Source: Pseudomonas juntendi (GTDB taxonomy: Bacteria > Pseudomonadota > Gammaproteobacteria > Pseudomonadales > Pseudomonadaceae). Taken from it: 47,646 bases of DNA. Position 1 is the first letter of the stretch. Each line of letters begins with the position of its first letter. Of the stretch, positions 17,450 to 26,106 are shown piece by piece. The stretch is taken from assembly GCF_009932375.1 (NCBI RefSeq), contig NZ_BLJG01000123.1, positions 1 through 47,646 of the forward strand. The letters are read 5' to 3'. The notes under the pieces are model-generated. The model made no database searches, was not told the DNA's origin, and worked only from the letters and a program-made list of their open reading frames with translations. The position numbers were made by a program, and so were the translations under genes.

Positions 17450-18853
17450 TCAAACAGGTGGGCCGGATAGTGCTTTTGCCAGCACACCCCATTGCACGGC
17501 TGTCTCGGCCCGCGTGCGGATCAGCGAAGCCTGCGCTGACATCACCCCCGCCTCAGCCTCGGCCACCACCGTGGCGTCCACTTGTCCCGCCTCAAACAGA
17601 CGGCGGCTGCGATCGAGCTGACGCTCCGCGACTGCGACCCCCTCGGTCTGATGCTCCAGTGCGGCGTGCTGCGTATGCCAACCGAGGTATGCGTTCTCTA
17701 CGTCCTGCAATGCACTCAACAAAGTGCGCTCGAACTCCGCGCGCGCAGCTCGGCTGCGCGCCTCTCCGGTCTCGATGCCGGCACGGATCGCGCCACCATC
17801 GAAGATCGGCAACGAAACCCCGGCCCCAAGTGAAAAAATGTTGCCGGTAATGCGCGTCCCCGCACTCTCAACGCGCTGCCGTCCGCCGCTCAGGTCCAAC
17901 ACCAGCTTAGGGAAGCGTTCGCCTTCGGCTGCGTTCCAGCGCGCGGTTTCGGCTGCGAACTTCGCTTCGGCGGCGCGCACGTCGGGCCGCTCACTCAGCA
18001 GGTCCGCAGGTATGCGTGTCGGTGTCCAATTGGGGGCGGCGAGTGAAGCAAGAGTCGGAGAAGCTGCAGACGCTCCGGGCGTTTGTCCCGCTAGTACATC
18101 AAGTGCATGCGTCGCCTCGCCGCGCGCACGCCGAAGTTGCTCTTGCTCCACACGCAGTGCGACGACGCCGGAGCGGGTTCGCTCGATGTCGAAGCCGGTA
18201 GCTTGTCCGGCCTCGAACTTCCGTTGTGTCAGCAAGACGAGTCGCTCGGCGGATGCCAGCCGCGCCGTGGCGAGCGCTTCGAGTTCACTGGCTTGGCGCT
18301 GCTGCACAGCCGCCGACACTGTTTCAAACGCGACCTGCCAACGCGTGGCAACCCACGCTTGTTCGGCTGCCACCGCATCCAGGCGCGCACCTTCTGCTGC
18401 CTGCGAAAGCCGCCCCGACAGGTCTGCCTCCCACGATGCAGACAACGTGGCGCGGCCATCATTGCCGATCGCAACGTTCTCTGAATAGTCGCGTCCTCGA
18501 GTTGCCTGCGTGCCCGCGGACAACGAGGGGAGCAGGGAGGCCCGTGCTCGCCGCGTGGCGGCCGAGGCCTCGTCGACGCGCGCGCGCGCAATCGACAGTT
18601 CGGTGTTGCGCTCCAGCGCCGCCCGGACTAGGACATTGAGCTGTGGATCGCCGTAGGCCGTCCACCAGTCGACGGGAAGAGTACGGCGGGATGATTTGTC
18701 CAGGATGCCTTCACCTCCCTCTTCATTTGAGAAATGGGCCGGTACATCCAGGCGAGGCGGATCGGCAGAGTGCGGAGCATGGCTGCAAGCCGCAAGAAGC
18801 ATTAGCGGCGAAATCATGGCCATGAGGCGATAGCGTTCAAGAATTTGAGACAT
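17450..18853 (-). CDS. Outer-membrane factor (TolC/NodT-type) lipoprotein
   Basis: Outer-membrane channel of a tripartite efflux pump, NodT/OprM type, 467 residues. Two OEP domains of long helices are recognisable (NTELSIARARVDEASAATRR; FEAGQATGFDIERTRSGVVA; second repeat FEAGQVDATVVAEAEAGVMS). The ATG at 18853 is preferred: it has AAGGA six bases upstream and gives a lipoprotein signal with lipobox LLAAC (Cys23). It is transcribed away from the tetR-MFP-RND operon across a 101-base gap that carries overlapping promoters and a palindrome, so it should be co-regulated with the pump. Confidence 0.93.
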   Translation of the reverse strand: MSQILERYRLMAMISPLMLLAACSHAPHSADPPRLDVPAHFSNEEGGEGILDKSSRRTLPVDWWTAYGDPQLNVLVRAALERNTELSIARARVDEASAATRRARASLLPSLSAGTQATRGRDYSENVAIGNDGRATLSASWEADLSGRLSQAAEGARLDAVAAEQAWVATRWQVAFETVSAAVQQRQASELEALATARLASAERLVLLTQRKFEAGQATGFDIERTRSGVVALRVEQEQLRRARGEATHALDVLAGQTPGASAASPTLASLAAPNWTPTRIPADLLSERPDVRAAEAKFAAETARWNAAEGERFPKLVLDLSGGRQRVESAGTRITGNIFSLGAGVSLPIFDGGAIRAGIETGEARSRAARAEFERTLLSALQDVENAYLGWHTQHAALEHQTEGVAVAERQLDRSRRLFEAGQVDATVVAEAEAGVMSAQASLIRTRAETAVQWGVLAKALSGPPV

Positions 18854-18880
18854 GGCAGGTCCTTGCATTCCGAAAAAGTC

Positions 18881-18934
18881 TTGACGGACTGTTTTACGCC
18901 TTCTACTATACCGTCTGGACTGTATATGACTCAA
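18881..18934. promoter_or_regulatory. Divergent promoters with a TetR-type operator
   Basis: On the plus strand TTGACG (18881-18886) and TACTAT (18904-18909) are 17 bases apart. On the minus strand TTGAGT (18934-18929) and TATAGT (18910-18905) are 18 bases apart. Between and across them lies a 20-bp near-perfect palindrome at 18907-18926, TATACCGTC-TG-GACTGTATA, with one mismatch per half. A repressor bound there would block both the outer-membrane-factor gene and the tetR/pump operon. The promoter boxes are read from the sequence; the binding by the adjacent TetR protein is inference. Confidence 0.65.
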
Positions 18935-18954
18935 GCTTTTTTTGGAGCACGACC

Positions 18955-19596
18955 ATGCCGCCTCGCGCGAAAACAAAGTTGCCCCCCCCGTCCACCGCCC
19001 ATAGCAGCACCGATGCGCAGCCCGTTCTCCAGCAAGGAGCCCAGCTAACTCGCGAGCGCATCCTGCAGGCCGCTCGCGAACTGGTGCTGGAGGAAGGCGC
19101 CAGTCGTCTGACGCTGGACGCCGTCGTCGTGCGGGCCGGGTTGAGCAAAGGGGCGTTTCTCTATCATTTCAAGACCAAACGCGATTTGTTCGTGACACTG
19201 ATCGACGAGATGATCCGGGCGTTCGACGCGGTACAAGCCAATCACGAGCGCAGGTTTGCCGGAGACCCGGACCCCTGGCTGTCGAGCCAGGTGGAAGCGA
19301 TACCCGACGACGAGATGCAGAAGATGGGCGCAGCGCTGCTCGCGGCAGCTGCGGAAGATCCAACACTTCTCGACCCACTGCGCGAGTGTTATCGCGTGCA
19401 GTACGAACGCGTGCGTCGATCCCCGCGTGGCACCGAGACCGCGGCACTCATCATGCTGGCATTGGATGGCGCCCTGTTCGCCGATCTCCTGGGTCTGCCG
19501 ATACTCGCACCCGCAGAGCGGCGGCATTTCTTTCGGGCGCTCCAGGATCTCGCCTCGGGCCATCTCGAACTGATCCCTGCGAAAGGACACCCATGA
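18955..19596 (+). CDS. TetR-family repressor of the efflux/MCE operon
   Basis: A 213-residue TetR-type regulator. An unusual 30-residue proline/serine-rich N-terminal extension precedes the HTH (LTRERILQAARELVLEEGAS, LDAVVVRAGLSKGAFLYHFK), and the C-terminal ligand domain resembles the TetR_C group with RRSPRGTETAALIMLALDG. It is the first gene of the plus-strand operon and its start lies 28 bases after the palindrome at 18907-18926, as expected of an autoregulated local repressor. Its stop overlaps the next start as ATGA. The inducing ligand is unknown. Confidence 0.92.
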   Translation: MPPRAKTKLPPPSTAHSSTDAQPVLQQGAQLTRERILQAARELVLEEGASRLTLDAVVVRAGLSKGAFLYHFKTKRDLFVTLIDEMIRAFDAVQANHERRFAGDPDPWLSSQVEAIPDDEMQKMGAALLAAAAEDPTLLDPLRECYRVQYERVRRSPRGTETAALIMLALDGALFADLLGLPILAPAERRHFFRALQDLASGHLELIPAKGHP

Positions 19597-20759
19597 GTCG
19601 CGTCCGTAGAGCTTTCATGACCGCGTGCGCACTGCGCTCCTTGACGGTTGCTTGCACACTATTCATTTCGACCCTGGTCTCAGGGTGCGGAAACTCGCAA
19701 TCCACCGTATCCGAGCCTCCGCGCGCAGTGAAGCTCGCCGCCGCGCAGTCGGATCTTCCGCATAGCTCCCGCATCGAATTGACTGGCTCGGCGCGAGCAA
19801 CCGAGCGCAGCATCCTAGGATTTGAAACAGGAGGACGGATCGCCAAGTTGAACGTCGACGTGGGTGAACGGTTCGCCCGCGGTCAAGTCATGGCAGAACT
19901 TGATGCGGAACCTGACCGGCTTCGCGTGACGCAAGCGCAAGCATCCCTGGCGGCCGCCGAAGCCGGCCTGATGGATCGACGTGTACAGACAGATCAACAG
20001 CGCCGGTTGCTCGAAAGCGAAGTCATCTCCCCTGCTGCGTTCGAGAGCGCCAAGGCGCAGCTAGCGGTCGCAGAGGGCCAAGCGCGCACTGCCAAGGCAG
20101 CGCTTGGCCTGGCCGAACGAGCACAACGTGGCACGATGATCGTCGCTCCTTTCGATGGTGTCGTGGCGGAAAAGCTGGCTTTGGCGTTCACCGACATTGC
20201 TGCTGGTGCGCCGGTATTTCAGGTCGACGGTGTGCGCAGTGGCACTGAGATCATCGCGAACGCGTCTACTACACAGGCACCTCACATAGATGTCGGCCAA
20301 CGCGCAGAACTGTTCTGGAGCGGAGCCGAACAACCAATCCGAGCGGTGGTACGTCGTGTCGGTCTGCGCGCCGAAAATGGCTCGCTCCTACCCGTGGTGC
20401 TAGTGCCTGAAGATAACGCGCAAGCGCGCGCACTTCGGCCAGGTATTCCCGTACAGGTCGTGCTCGACGCACCTGCGGCGACCTCCAAGACCTCTCGGCC
20501 CGAGACTGTATCCGTCCCTTATGCCTCGCTGGTGCTCGGCACGAAGCCGGGTGAGGCTTCCGTCTTCGTCTACACCCCTGCAGATAAGAAGGTGCACCGT
20601 CGCGCGGTGCGCTTCACGCCGGCACAGGAAGGAGACAGCGCGCGCGTCCTCGCTGGACTTAAGCCCGGCGAGACGGTGGTTGCCGCCGGAGGCGGATGGC
20701 TCACCGATGGACAGCCAGTGACACCACTGGAAGCCACCACTCAATTGACCAAGCGCTAA
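19593..20759 (+). CDS. RND efflux periplasmic adaptor (membrane fusion protein)
   Basis: The periplasmic adaptor linking the RND pump to the outer-membrane factor. The ATG at 19593 overlaps the tetR stop and gives 388 residues with a lipoprotein-type signal ending LVSGC. The biotinyl-lipoyl half motifs (GFETGGRIAKLNVDVGERFA and GTMIVAPFDGVVAEKLALAF) flank a helical hairpin (RVTQAQASLAAAEAGLMDRR), followed by barrel and proximal domains. The next gene starts 24 bases later. The open frame extends upstream to 19386 but that part is the shadow of tetR. Confidence 0.93.
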   Translation: MSRVRRAFMTACALRSLTVACTLFISTLVSGCGNSQSTVSEPPRAVKLAAAQSDLPHSSRIELTGSARATERSILGFETGGRIAKLNVDVGERFARGQVMAELDAEPDRLRVTQAQASLAAAEAGLMDRRVQTDQQRRLLESEVISPAAFESAKAQLAVAEGQARTAKAALGLAERAQRGTMIVAPFDGVVAEKLALAFTDIAAGAPVFQVDGVRSGTEIIANASTTQAPHIDVGQRAELFWSGAEQPIRAVVRRVGLRAENGSLLPVVLVPEDNAQARALRPGIPVQVVLDAPAATSKTSRPETVSVPYASLVLGTKPGEASVFVYTPADKKVHRRAVRFTPAQEGDSARVLAGLKPGETVVAAGGGWLTDGQPVTPLEATTQLTKR

Positions 20760-20783
20760 CGCGATCCACCAGGTTACTTCATC

Positions 20784-23700
20784 ATGAAGATCACCGAGAT
20801 GGCGCTGCGCGCCAGTCGACTTACCTACTTTGTAGCGCTTATCATTTTCGTCGCCGGCATCGCGACCTTCCTGAATTTTCCTTCTCAGGAGGAGCCGACT
20901 GTCACGGTCCGCGATGCGATGGTCACGGCGTTGAACCCGGGGCTGCCCGCCGAACGCGTTGAGCAACTCATTGCCCGGCCGATCGAGGAGCGCTTGCGCG
21001 AACTGGCAGAGGTCAAGCGCGTGACGAGCACCGTGCGCGCAGGCAGCGCCATGATCCAGGTCACGATCTGGGACCGCTACACCGACTTGGCACCGATCTG
21101 GCAGCGCGTCCGGGCCAAGGTCGCCGATTCGAAGGATGCCTTACCACAGGGCACGATGGGGCCTTTCGTCGACGAAGACTTCGGCCGCGTCGCGGTTGCC
21201 TCGATTGCGGTCACTGCACCAGGTTACTCCATGAGCGAGATGCGCGTCGCGCTCAAGCAGATGCGCGACCGCCTGTACACCGTGCCTGGTATTGAGCGCA
21301 TCACTTTCTACGGCCTGCAGGAAGAGCGCGTCTATCTCGAGTTCGATCGGCCTAGGCTTGCGCGATTGGAGCTGACACCACAGGGGGTGATCGACCAACT
21401 CGTCAAACAGAACGTCGTCGCTTCGGGTGGACAAATTGTCGTCGGCGGCATCAATGCAACCTTGGCGGTCAGTGGCGAAGTGAGTGACGCTCCCTCCCTG
21501 CGAGCAATGCCGATCGCGCTGCCGCGACCGCAAAGTAGTACGGCGCCCATGCCGACGATCGCATTGGGTGAACTGGCGCAGGTGAGTGTGCGGCCAGCCG
21601 ATCCGCCGGAGTCTGCCGCCATCTACAAAGGCCAGCCCGCGGTCGTCATGGCGGTTTCGATGGCCTCTGGTCAAAACGTGGAGCAGTTCGGAAAAGCGCT
21701 CAAAGCACGGGTTGCAGACCAGGAGAAGCTGCTGCCGGCGGGTTTCGATCTGTCATACGTCACTTTCCAGGCCGATGTCGTCAAGCACGAGATGGGCAAA
21801 ATGAACCACGTCATGATGGAGACGATCATCGTCGTCCTCGGTGTCGTCGTGCTATTCCTCGGTTGGCGAACCGGGATCATCGTGGGCATGATCGTGCCGT
21901 TGACGATCCTCAGTGCACTCATCGTCATGCGCGCGATGAACATCGAGCTTCAGAACGTCTCGATGGGCGCCATCATCATTGCGCTCGGCTTGTTGGTGGA
22001 CAACGGCATTGTGATTGCCGAAGACATCGAACGCCGCCTAGCCGGTGGCGAAGATCGTAAGCATGCCTGCCTCGAGGCGGGCCGCACGCTCGCCATTCCG
22101 CTGCTCACGTCCTCGCTCGTGATCGTGATCGTGTTCTCGCCGTTCTTTTTTGGCCAGAACGCCACGAGCGAGTATCTGCACAATCTCGTGGTCGTGCTGG
22201 CACTGACGTTGTTCGCATCGTGGCTGCTGTGCCTGACTGTCACGCCCCTGTTGTGCTACCACTTCGCCAAACCCCACCACAAGCAGGAGCATGGCGACGC
22301 GTATGACACCCGCTTCTACCGTGGCTACCGGCGCGTACTGGAGTGGGTTCTCCACCATAAGGCGGTCTATGTAGCGTCGATGATCGCGGCGCTTGCCATT
22401 GCGCTGTATGGCTTCACCACCCTGCCTTACGATTTCATGCCCAAGTCCGACCGGCTTCAGTTCCAGATTCCGGTGCAGCTCGCCCCAGGTACGGATTCGC
22501 GCGAAACGCTCGCACGCGTGAAGCAGATCAGTAGTTGGCTGGGCGACAAGAACATCAATCCAGAAGTCTCCGATCACATCGGCTACGTCGCCGATGGTGG
22601 ACCTCGCTTCATCCTTAGCCTGAATCCACCGCTGCCGGCATCGAACATCGCGTACTTCGTTGTCACACTGAAGCCGAAGAGCGACATCGACGCTGTCCTC
22701 GCCCGAACCCGCAGCTACTTTGCGCACGCACATGGCGACGTGCGCGCCGAGCCCAAGCGCTTCTCGCTCGGTGCGACCGAATCAGGGACCGCCATCTATC
22801 GTGTCAGCGGTCCGGATGAGGAGGTATTGTTGGAGGCTGCGTCCAAAATCGAAGCAGCACTGCGCAAGCTGCCCGGAACCATCAACGTCAAGAACGATTG
22901 GGATACGCGCATTGGCCGCATCGACGTAAAGGTTGACCAGGACCGCGCGCGTCGGGCGGGCGTAACGACTGAAGACATCGCTGGCGGGCTGGATGTCCGC
23001 TACAGCGGCCGATCGATCTCGGTGATTCGCGACGGTGACACCTCCGTTCCGATCGTCCTGCGCAGCATCGTAAGCGAGCGTCGCAGCACGGCAGACGTAG
23101 GCGCGACGCTCATCTATCCCAGCAACGGCGGTCCGGCGGTGACGCTGGCCCAGGTCGCAGACGTATCGCTCGCGAGCGAGCCATCGGTCATCCAACGGCG
23201 CAATCTCATCCGCACGATCACCGTGCAAGGACAGAACACCTCCTACACCGCCCAGGAGATCGTCAACCGCCTGGTGCCTAGCGTCGCTGCCTTGGACCTG
23301 CCCGCGGGCTACTCGGTCGAACTTGGCGGCGAGATCGAGGAAGCTGCCGAATCGAACGCCGCGCTGTCGACCTACATGCCCCTCGCATTTCTGGCGATGC
23401 TGATGCTGTTCGTATGGCAGTTCAATTCCTTCCGCAAGCTCGGTGTGATCCTCGCGACGATCCCTTTCACGCTTATCGGCGTGGTATTGGCTCTGAAGCT
23501 AACCGGCACACCTTTCAGCTTCATGGCGACCTTCGGCGTACTGGCCTTGTTCGGGATCATTGTCAACAACGCCGTGCTGTTGCTGGAACGCATCGACCAG
23601 GGCTTAGCGGAAGGCCTGCCGCGCCATGAAGCCTTGGTTGGGGCCGCGATACAACGACTTCGTCCAATCGTGATGACCAAGGTCACCTGCATTTCGGGAC

Positions 23701-23888
23701 TGGTGCCACTCATGCTCTTCTCCGGACCGTTATGGACAGGGATGGCGATCGCGATGATCGGTGGGCTGGCGCTCGGAACGCTGGTGACGTTGGGCTTGAT
23801 TCCGTTGCTTTACGAAGTCCTGTTTGGAATCAAGCGAATTGGGCCGTGGAGCCTGAGTGCCGCCACCGCGCATGGAGATCGCTCATGA
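20784..23888 (+). CDS. RND-family efflux permease
   Basis: A full-length 1034-residue RND transporter with twelve membrane segments and two large periplasmic loops. The N-terminus FVAGIATFLNFPSQEEPTVT is typical. The fourth segment reads IALGLLVDNGIVIAEDIERR, so the usual Asp-Asp proton relay of AcrB-like pumps is Asp-Asn here, as in a sub-branch of HAE-type permeases. Later segments include LAMLMLFVWQFNSFRKLGVI and FGVLALFGIIVNNAVLLLER. With the adaptor and outer-membrane factor it forms a tripartite pump driven by protons. Substrates cannot be read from sequence. The stop overlaps the next start as ATGA. Confidence 0.95.
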   Translation: MKITEMALRASRLTYFVALIIFVAGIATFLNFPSQEEPTVTVRDAMVTALNPGLPAERVEQLIARPIEERLRELAEVKRVTSTVRAGSAMIQVTIWDRYTDLAPIWQRVRAKVADSKDALPQGTMGPFVDEDFGRVAVASIAVTAPGYSMSEMRVALKQMRDRLYTVPGIERITFYGLQEERVYLEFDRPRLARLELTPQGVIDQLVKQNVVASGGQIVVGGINATLAVSGEVSDAPSLRAMPIALPRPQSSTAPMPTIALGELAQVSVRPADPPESAAIYKGQPAVVMAVSMASGQNVEQFGKALKARVADQEKLLPAGFDLSYVTFQADVVKHEMGKMNHVMMETIIVVLGVVVLFLGWRTGIIVGMIVPLTILSALIVMRAMNIELQNVSMGAIIIALGLLVDNGIVIAEDIERRLAGGEDRKHACLEAGRTLAIPLLTSSLVIVIVFSPFFFGQNATSEYLHNLVVVLALTLFASWLLCLTVTPLLCYHFAKPHHKQEHGDAYDTRFYRGYRRVLEWVLHHKAVYVASMIAALAIALYGFTTLPYDFMPKSDRLQFQIPVQLAPGTDSRETLARVKQISSWLGDKNINPEVSDHIGYVADGGPRFILSLNPPLPASNIAYFVVTLKPKSDIDAVLARTRSYFAHAHGDVRAEPKRFSLGATESGTAIYRVSGPDEEVLLEAASKIEAALRKLPGTINVKNDWDTRIGRIDVKVDQDRARRAGVTTEDIAGGLDVRYSGRSISVIRDGDTSVPIVLRSIVSERRSTADVGATLIYPSNGGPAVTLAQVADVSLASEPSVIQRRNLIRTITVQGQNTSYTAQEIVNRLVPSVAALDLPAGYSVELGGEIEEAAESNAALSTYMPLAFLAMLMLFVWQFNSFRKLGVILATIPFTLIGVVLALKLTGTPFSFMATFGVLALFGIIVNNAVLLLERIDQGLAEGLPRHEALVGAAIQRLRPIVMTKVTCISGLVPLMLFSGPLWTGMAIAMIGGLALGTLVTLGLIPLLYEVLFGIKRIGPWSLSAATAHGDRS

Positions 23889-24316
23889 GTCTCTTGCGGA
23901 CCGCCTCGTGCTGCGCATTCTCAGAATTCGTATGTACCCACGCTTCATCCGTATGTCTCGCTAGGCTTATGCGATTCAGCATCCATCCGCTGATCTGGAA
24001 ATCCTGGTCGATTGTCATTGCCGCAGGGGTTCTAGGAGCGGGCTATCCATTGGGCCTGCGGGCCATCACGGCGGGCGGTCCGACGCGCTGGGTCGGCCTC
24101 TGTGTGGCAGTGACGTGCATGGCGGCCAGCGGCGCACTTTTGTGGCTCGCGCTCAAGCGGATTCCGATCAGCGCGGCCTCTGCAGCCTGGGCAGGAATCG
24201 GGCTACTTGGAAACTTGGGTATCGGCGCCCTCTTGCTAGGCGATCTCGCATCAGTGACGCGCTGGTCTGGCACCGCCCTCATCGCAGCAGGCATTGCCTG
24301 TCTTAGTTTCGTTTGA
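23885..24316 (+). CDS. SMR-like membrane protein lacking the essential glutamate
   Basis: A protein with four membrane segments homologous to SMR transporters and visibly related to the SMR protein at 15783-16100 (shared pattern GWP/GYP-x-GL-K/R; I/ASGA-LWLA; IGTAYAVWTGIG versus ISAASAAWAGIG). The proton- and substrate-binding glutamate is replaced by Gly (AAGVLGAGYPLGLR). I list the ATG at 23885, which overlaps the RND stop and has GGAG seven bases upstream (143 residues); an ATG at 23969 would give 115 residues, closer to the normal SMR length. Embedded in the pump operon, it may be an accessory subunit rather than a transporter. Confidence 0.78.
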   Translation: MSLLRTASCCAFSEFVCTHASSVCLARLMRFSIHPLIWKSWSIVIAAGVLGAGYPLGLRAITAGGPTRWVGLCVAVTCMAASGALLWLALKRIPISAASAAWAGIGLLGNLGIGALLLGDLASVTRWSGTALIAAGIACLSFV

Positions 24317-24331
24317 TCAAGGAGACCCATT

Positions 24332-24952
24332 ATGAAGAGCAAAACTGCATTGATCCGCGGCGGCATTTTTTTTTGCGTAGCAGCCGCGCTCTCTGGATGC
24401 GCGACCAACAGCATGACGCGCTCCGGATTTCTCGGCGACTACGAGAAGTTATCGCCGACACGATACGAGAACGTACTGATGTACCGCGCAGCGGGATTCG
24501 AGCCCAAGCGTTATGCCGCTGTCGTGGTGGAAGATGCGCAGATCAAGACCGCCTCGGGTCGCATCGATGGGCTCGATGACGCGCAGCAGCGTGAAGTGCT
24601 AGACCATGTGACGAGCGAACTGAAACGCCAGGAAGGCAAAAGTCCCGCCACCCCAGGTGGCACGGGACAGGTTCGGGTGCGTGTAGCGGTCACCGAACTG
24701 CAGACACCGAATCGGGCAGTCAATGCAATGACGACCCTGCTGGTTGGACCCGTGACGACGGGCGGTGCCAGCCTAGAGTTCGAAGCAGTCGATGTAAGTA
24801 CGGGACGACGCGTTGCTGCCGCCAGTTGCTTCGAGCGCGGCAACGTCATTAAAGAGTTCGCCGGTTCGTACACATTGCTGGGTCATGCCAAAGCGGCGAT
24901 CACGAACTGCATCGAGCGCATCGACAGCGCTTGGCGGGACACGCAGCCATGA
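24332..24952 (+). CDS. DUF3313 family lipoprotein
   Basis: A 206-residue lipoprotein of the DUF3313 family: signal peptide with lipobox LSGC (Cys23), the characteristic SGFLGDYEKLSP just after it, and a single soluble domain with VRVRVAVTELQTPNRAVNAM. Function unknown for the family. It has a strong AAGGAG ribosome site, starts 15 bases after the SMR-like gene and overlaps the MlaE-like permease as ATGA, so it belongs to the same operon and probably acts in the periplasm or at the outer membrane with the MCE system. Confidence 0.88.
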   Translation: MKSKTALIRGGIFFCVAAALSGCATNSMTRSGFLGDYEKLSPTRYENVLMYRAAGFEPKRYAAVVVEDAQIKTASGRIDGLDDAQQREVLDHVTSELKRQEGKSPATPGGTGQVRVRVAVTELQTPNRAVNAMTTLLVGPVTTGGASLEFEAVDVSTGRRVAAASCFERGNVIKEFAGSYTLLGHAKAAITNCIERIDSAWRDTQP

Positions 24953-26106
24953 GCAACGCTTCACAGGCTTGGCTCCGGCAGGATGCCATGGTCGGCGGTG
25001 ATCACAAATGGCTGGCGGGTGGCGACTGGACGATAGAGCACTACGCCAGTCTGGCAAAATCCGTGTCCGCCGCCCGCATCAGCCATGCCGAGGGGTACGC
25101 CACTCCCTTGCTCGACTGGACGCAAGTCCAGAGACTGGACACCGCCGGCGCGGCTCTGCTGGTGGAAATTCTCGGGCCAGACTCGATACTCGACCGGCCG
25201 GAGGCAGCTCCAAATCTGTCCCCGGATCGCCTCGCCCTAATGAAAGCGCTTGCCGCCGCTGCTACCGCTCAGCAGAAGACGGACAAAGCAGCGGTGAGCG
25301 GGAATCCTCTGCTCCGCGGTCTGGGACGCATAGGCCTGACCGTGGAACAGGGCTGTCGTGCGTGTCTTGGTCTGGCCGGGTTCGTGGGTCAGATCATCGA
25401 AACATGGAGCCGTACCGTTCGTCACCCGCGTCGCTGGCGCACGACCTCGGTGATCGCTCAAATCCAGCGGTCAGCGGTGGACGCCATTCCCATCGTGGCG
25501 CTACTGAGCTTCATGGTAGGAATGGTGGTGGCGTTCCTGGGCGCAACGGTGCTGGCCAACTTCGGTGCGAGCATCTTCTCGGTGCATCTGGTCGCCTTCT
25601 CGTTCATGCGCGAGTTCGGAGTGCTGCTCCCGGCCATATTGATTGCAGGCCGTACCGCAAGCGCGTATACCGCCCAAATCGGTTCGATGAAGGCAAATGA
25701 AGAGATCGATGCGCTTCGCTCCAACGCGCTCGACCCCATCGAGTTGCTGGTGCTGCCACGCGTGCTGGCGCTTCTTGTGTCCTTGCCACTGCTCACATTA
25801 GTAGGCATCTTGGCTGGCATTGTGGGCGGCGCCACTGTATGCGCACTGAGCTTGGAGATTCCTCCTGCACAGTTCCTTGCCATCGTGCAGGAAAAAATCG
25901 AGGTGCGCCATTTTCTTGTCGGAATGAGCAAGTCCCCGCTCTTCGCGGTGATGATCGCCGCTATCGGCTGCCATGAAGGGTTCAAGGTCGCCGGTAGCGC
26001 TGAGTCGGTAGGCGACCACACGACTTCTAGTGTTGTGCAATCAATCTTCATGGTGATCCTGATCGATGCCATCGCTGCACTGTTCTTCATGGAGATGGGC
26101 TGGTGA
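24949..26106 (+). CDS. MlaE-type ABC permease with N-terminal STAS-like domain
   Basis: Permease of an MCE-type lipid ABC transporter, 385 residues. Residues 1-110 or so resemble a STAS/MlaB domain (LLDWTQVQRLDTAGAALLVE), which in the Mla system is a separate protein; here it is fused to the permease. The MlaE domain follows, with PIVALLSFMVGMVVAFLGA, FMREFGVLLPAILIAGRTAS, AYTAQIGSMKANEEIDALRS and C-terminal membrane segments. The start overlaps the DUF3313 stop (ATGA) and the stop overlaps the ATPase start (GTGA). Confidence 0.92.
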   Translation: MSNASQAWLRQDAMVGGDHKWLAGGDWTIEHYASLAKSVSAARISHAEGYATPLLDWTQVQRLDTAGAALLVEILGPDSILDRPEAAPNLSPDRLALMKALAAAATAQQKTDKAAVSGNPLLRGLGRIGLTVEQGCRACLGLAGFVGQIIETWSRTVRHPRRWRTTSVIAQIQRSAVDAIPIVALLSFMVGMVVAFLGATVLANFGASIFSVHLVAFSFMREFGVLLPAILIAGRTASAYTAQIGSMKANEEIDALRSNALDPIELLVLPRVLALLVSLPLLTLVGILAGIVGGATVCALSLEIPPAQFLAIVQEKIEVRHFLVGMSKSPLFAVMIAAIGCHEGFKVAGSAESVGDHTTSSVVQSIFMVILIDAIAALFFMEMGW

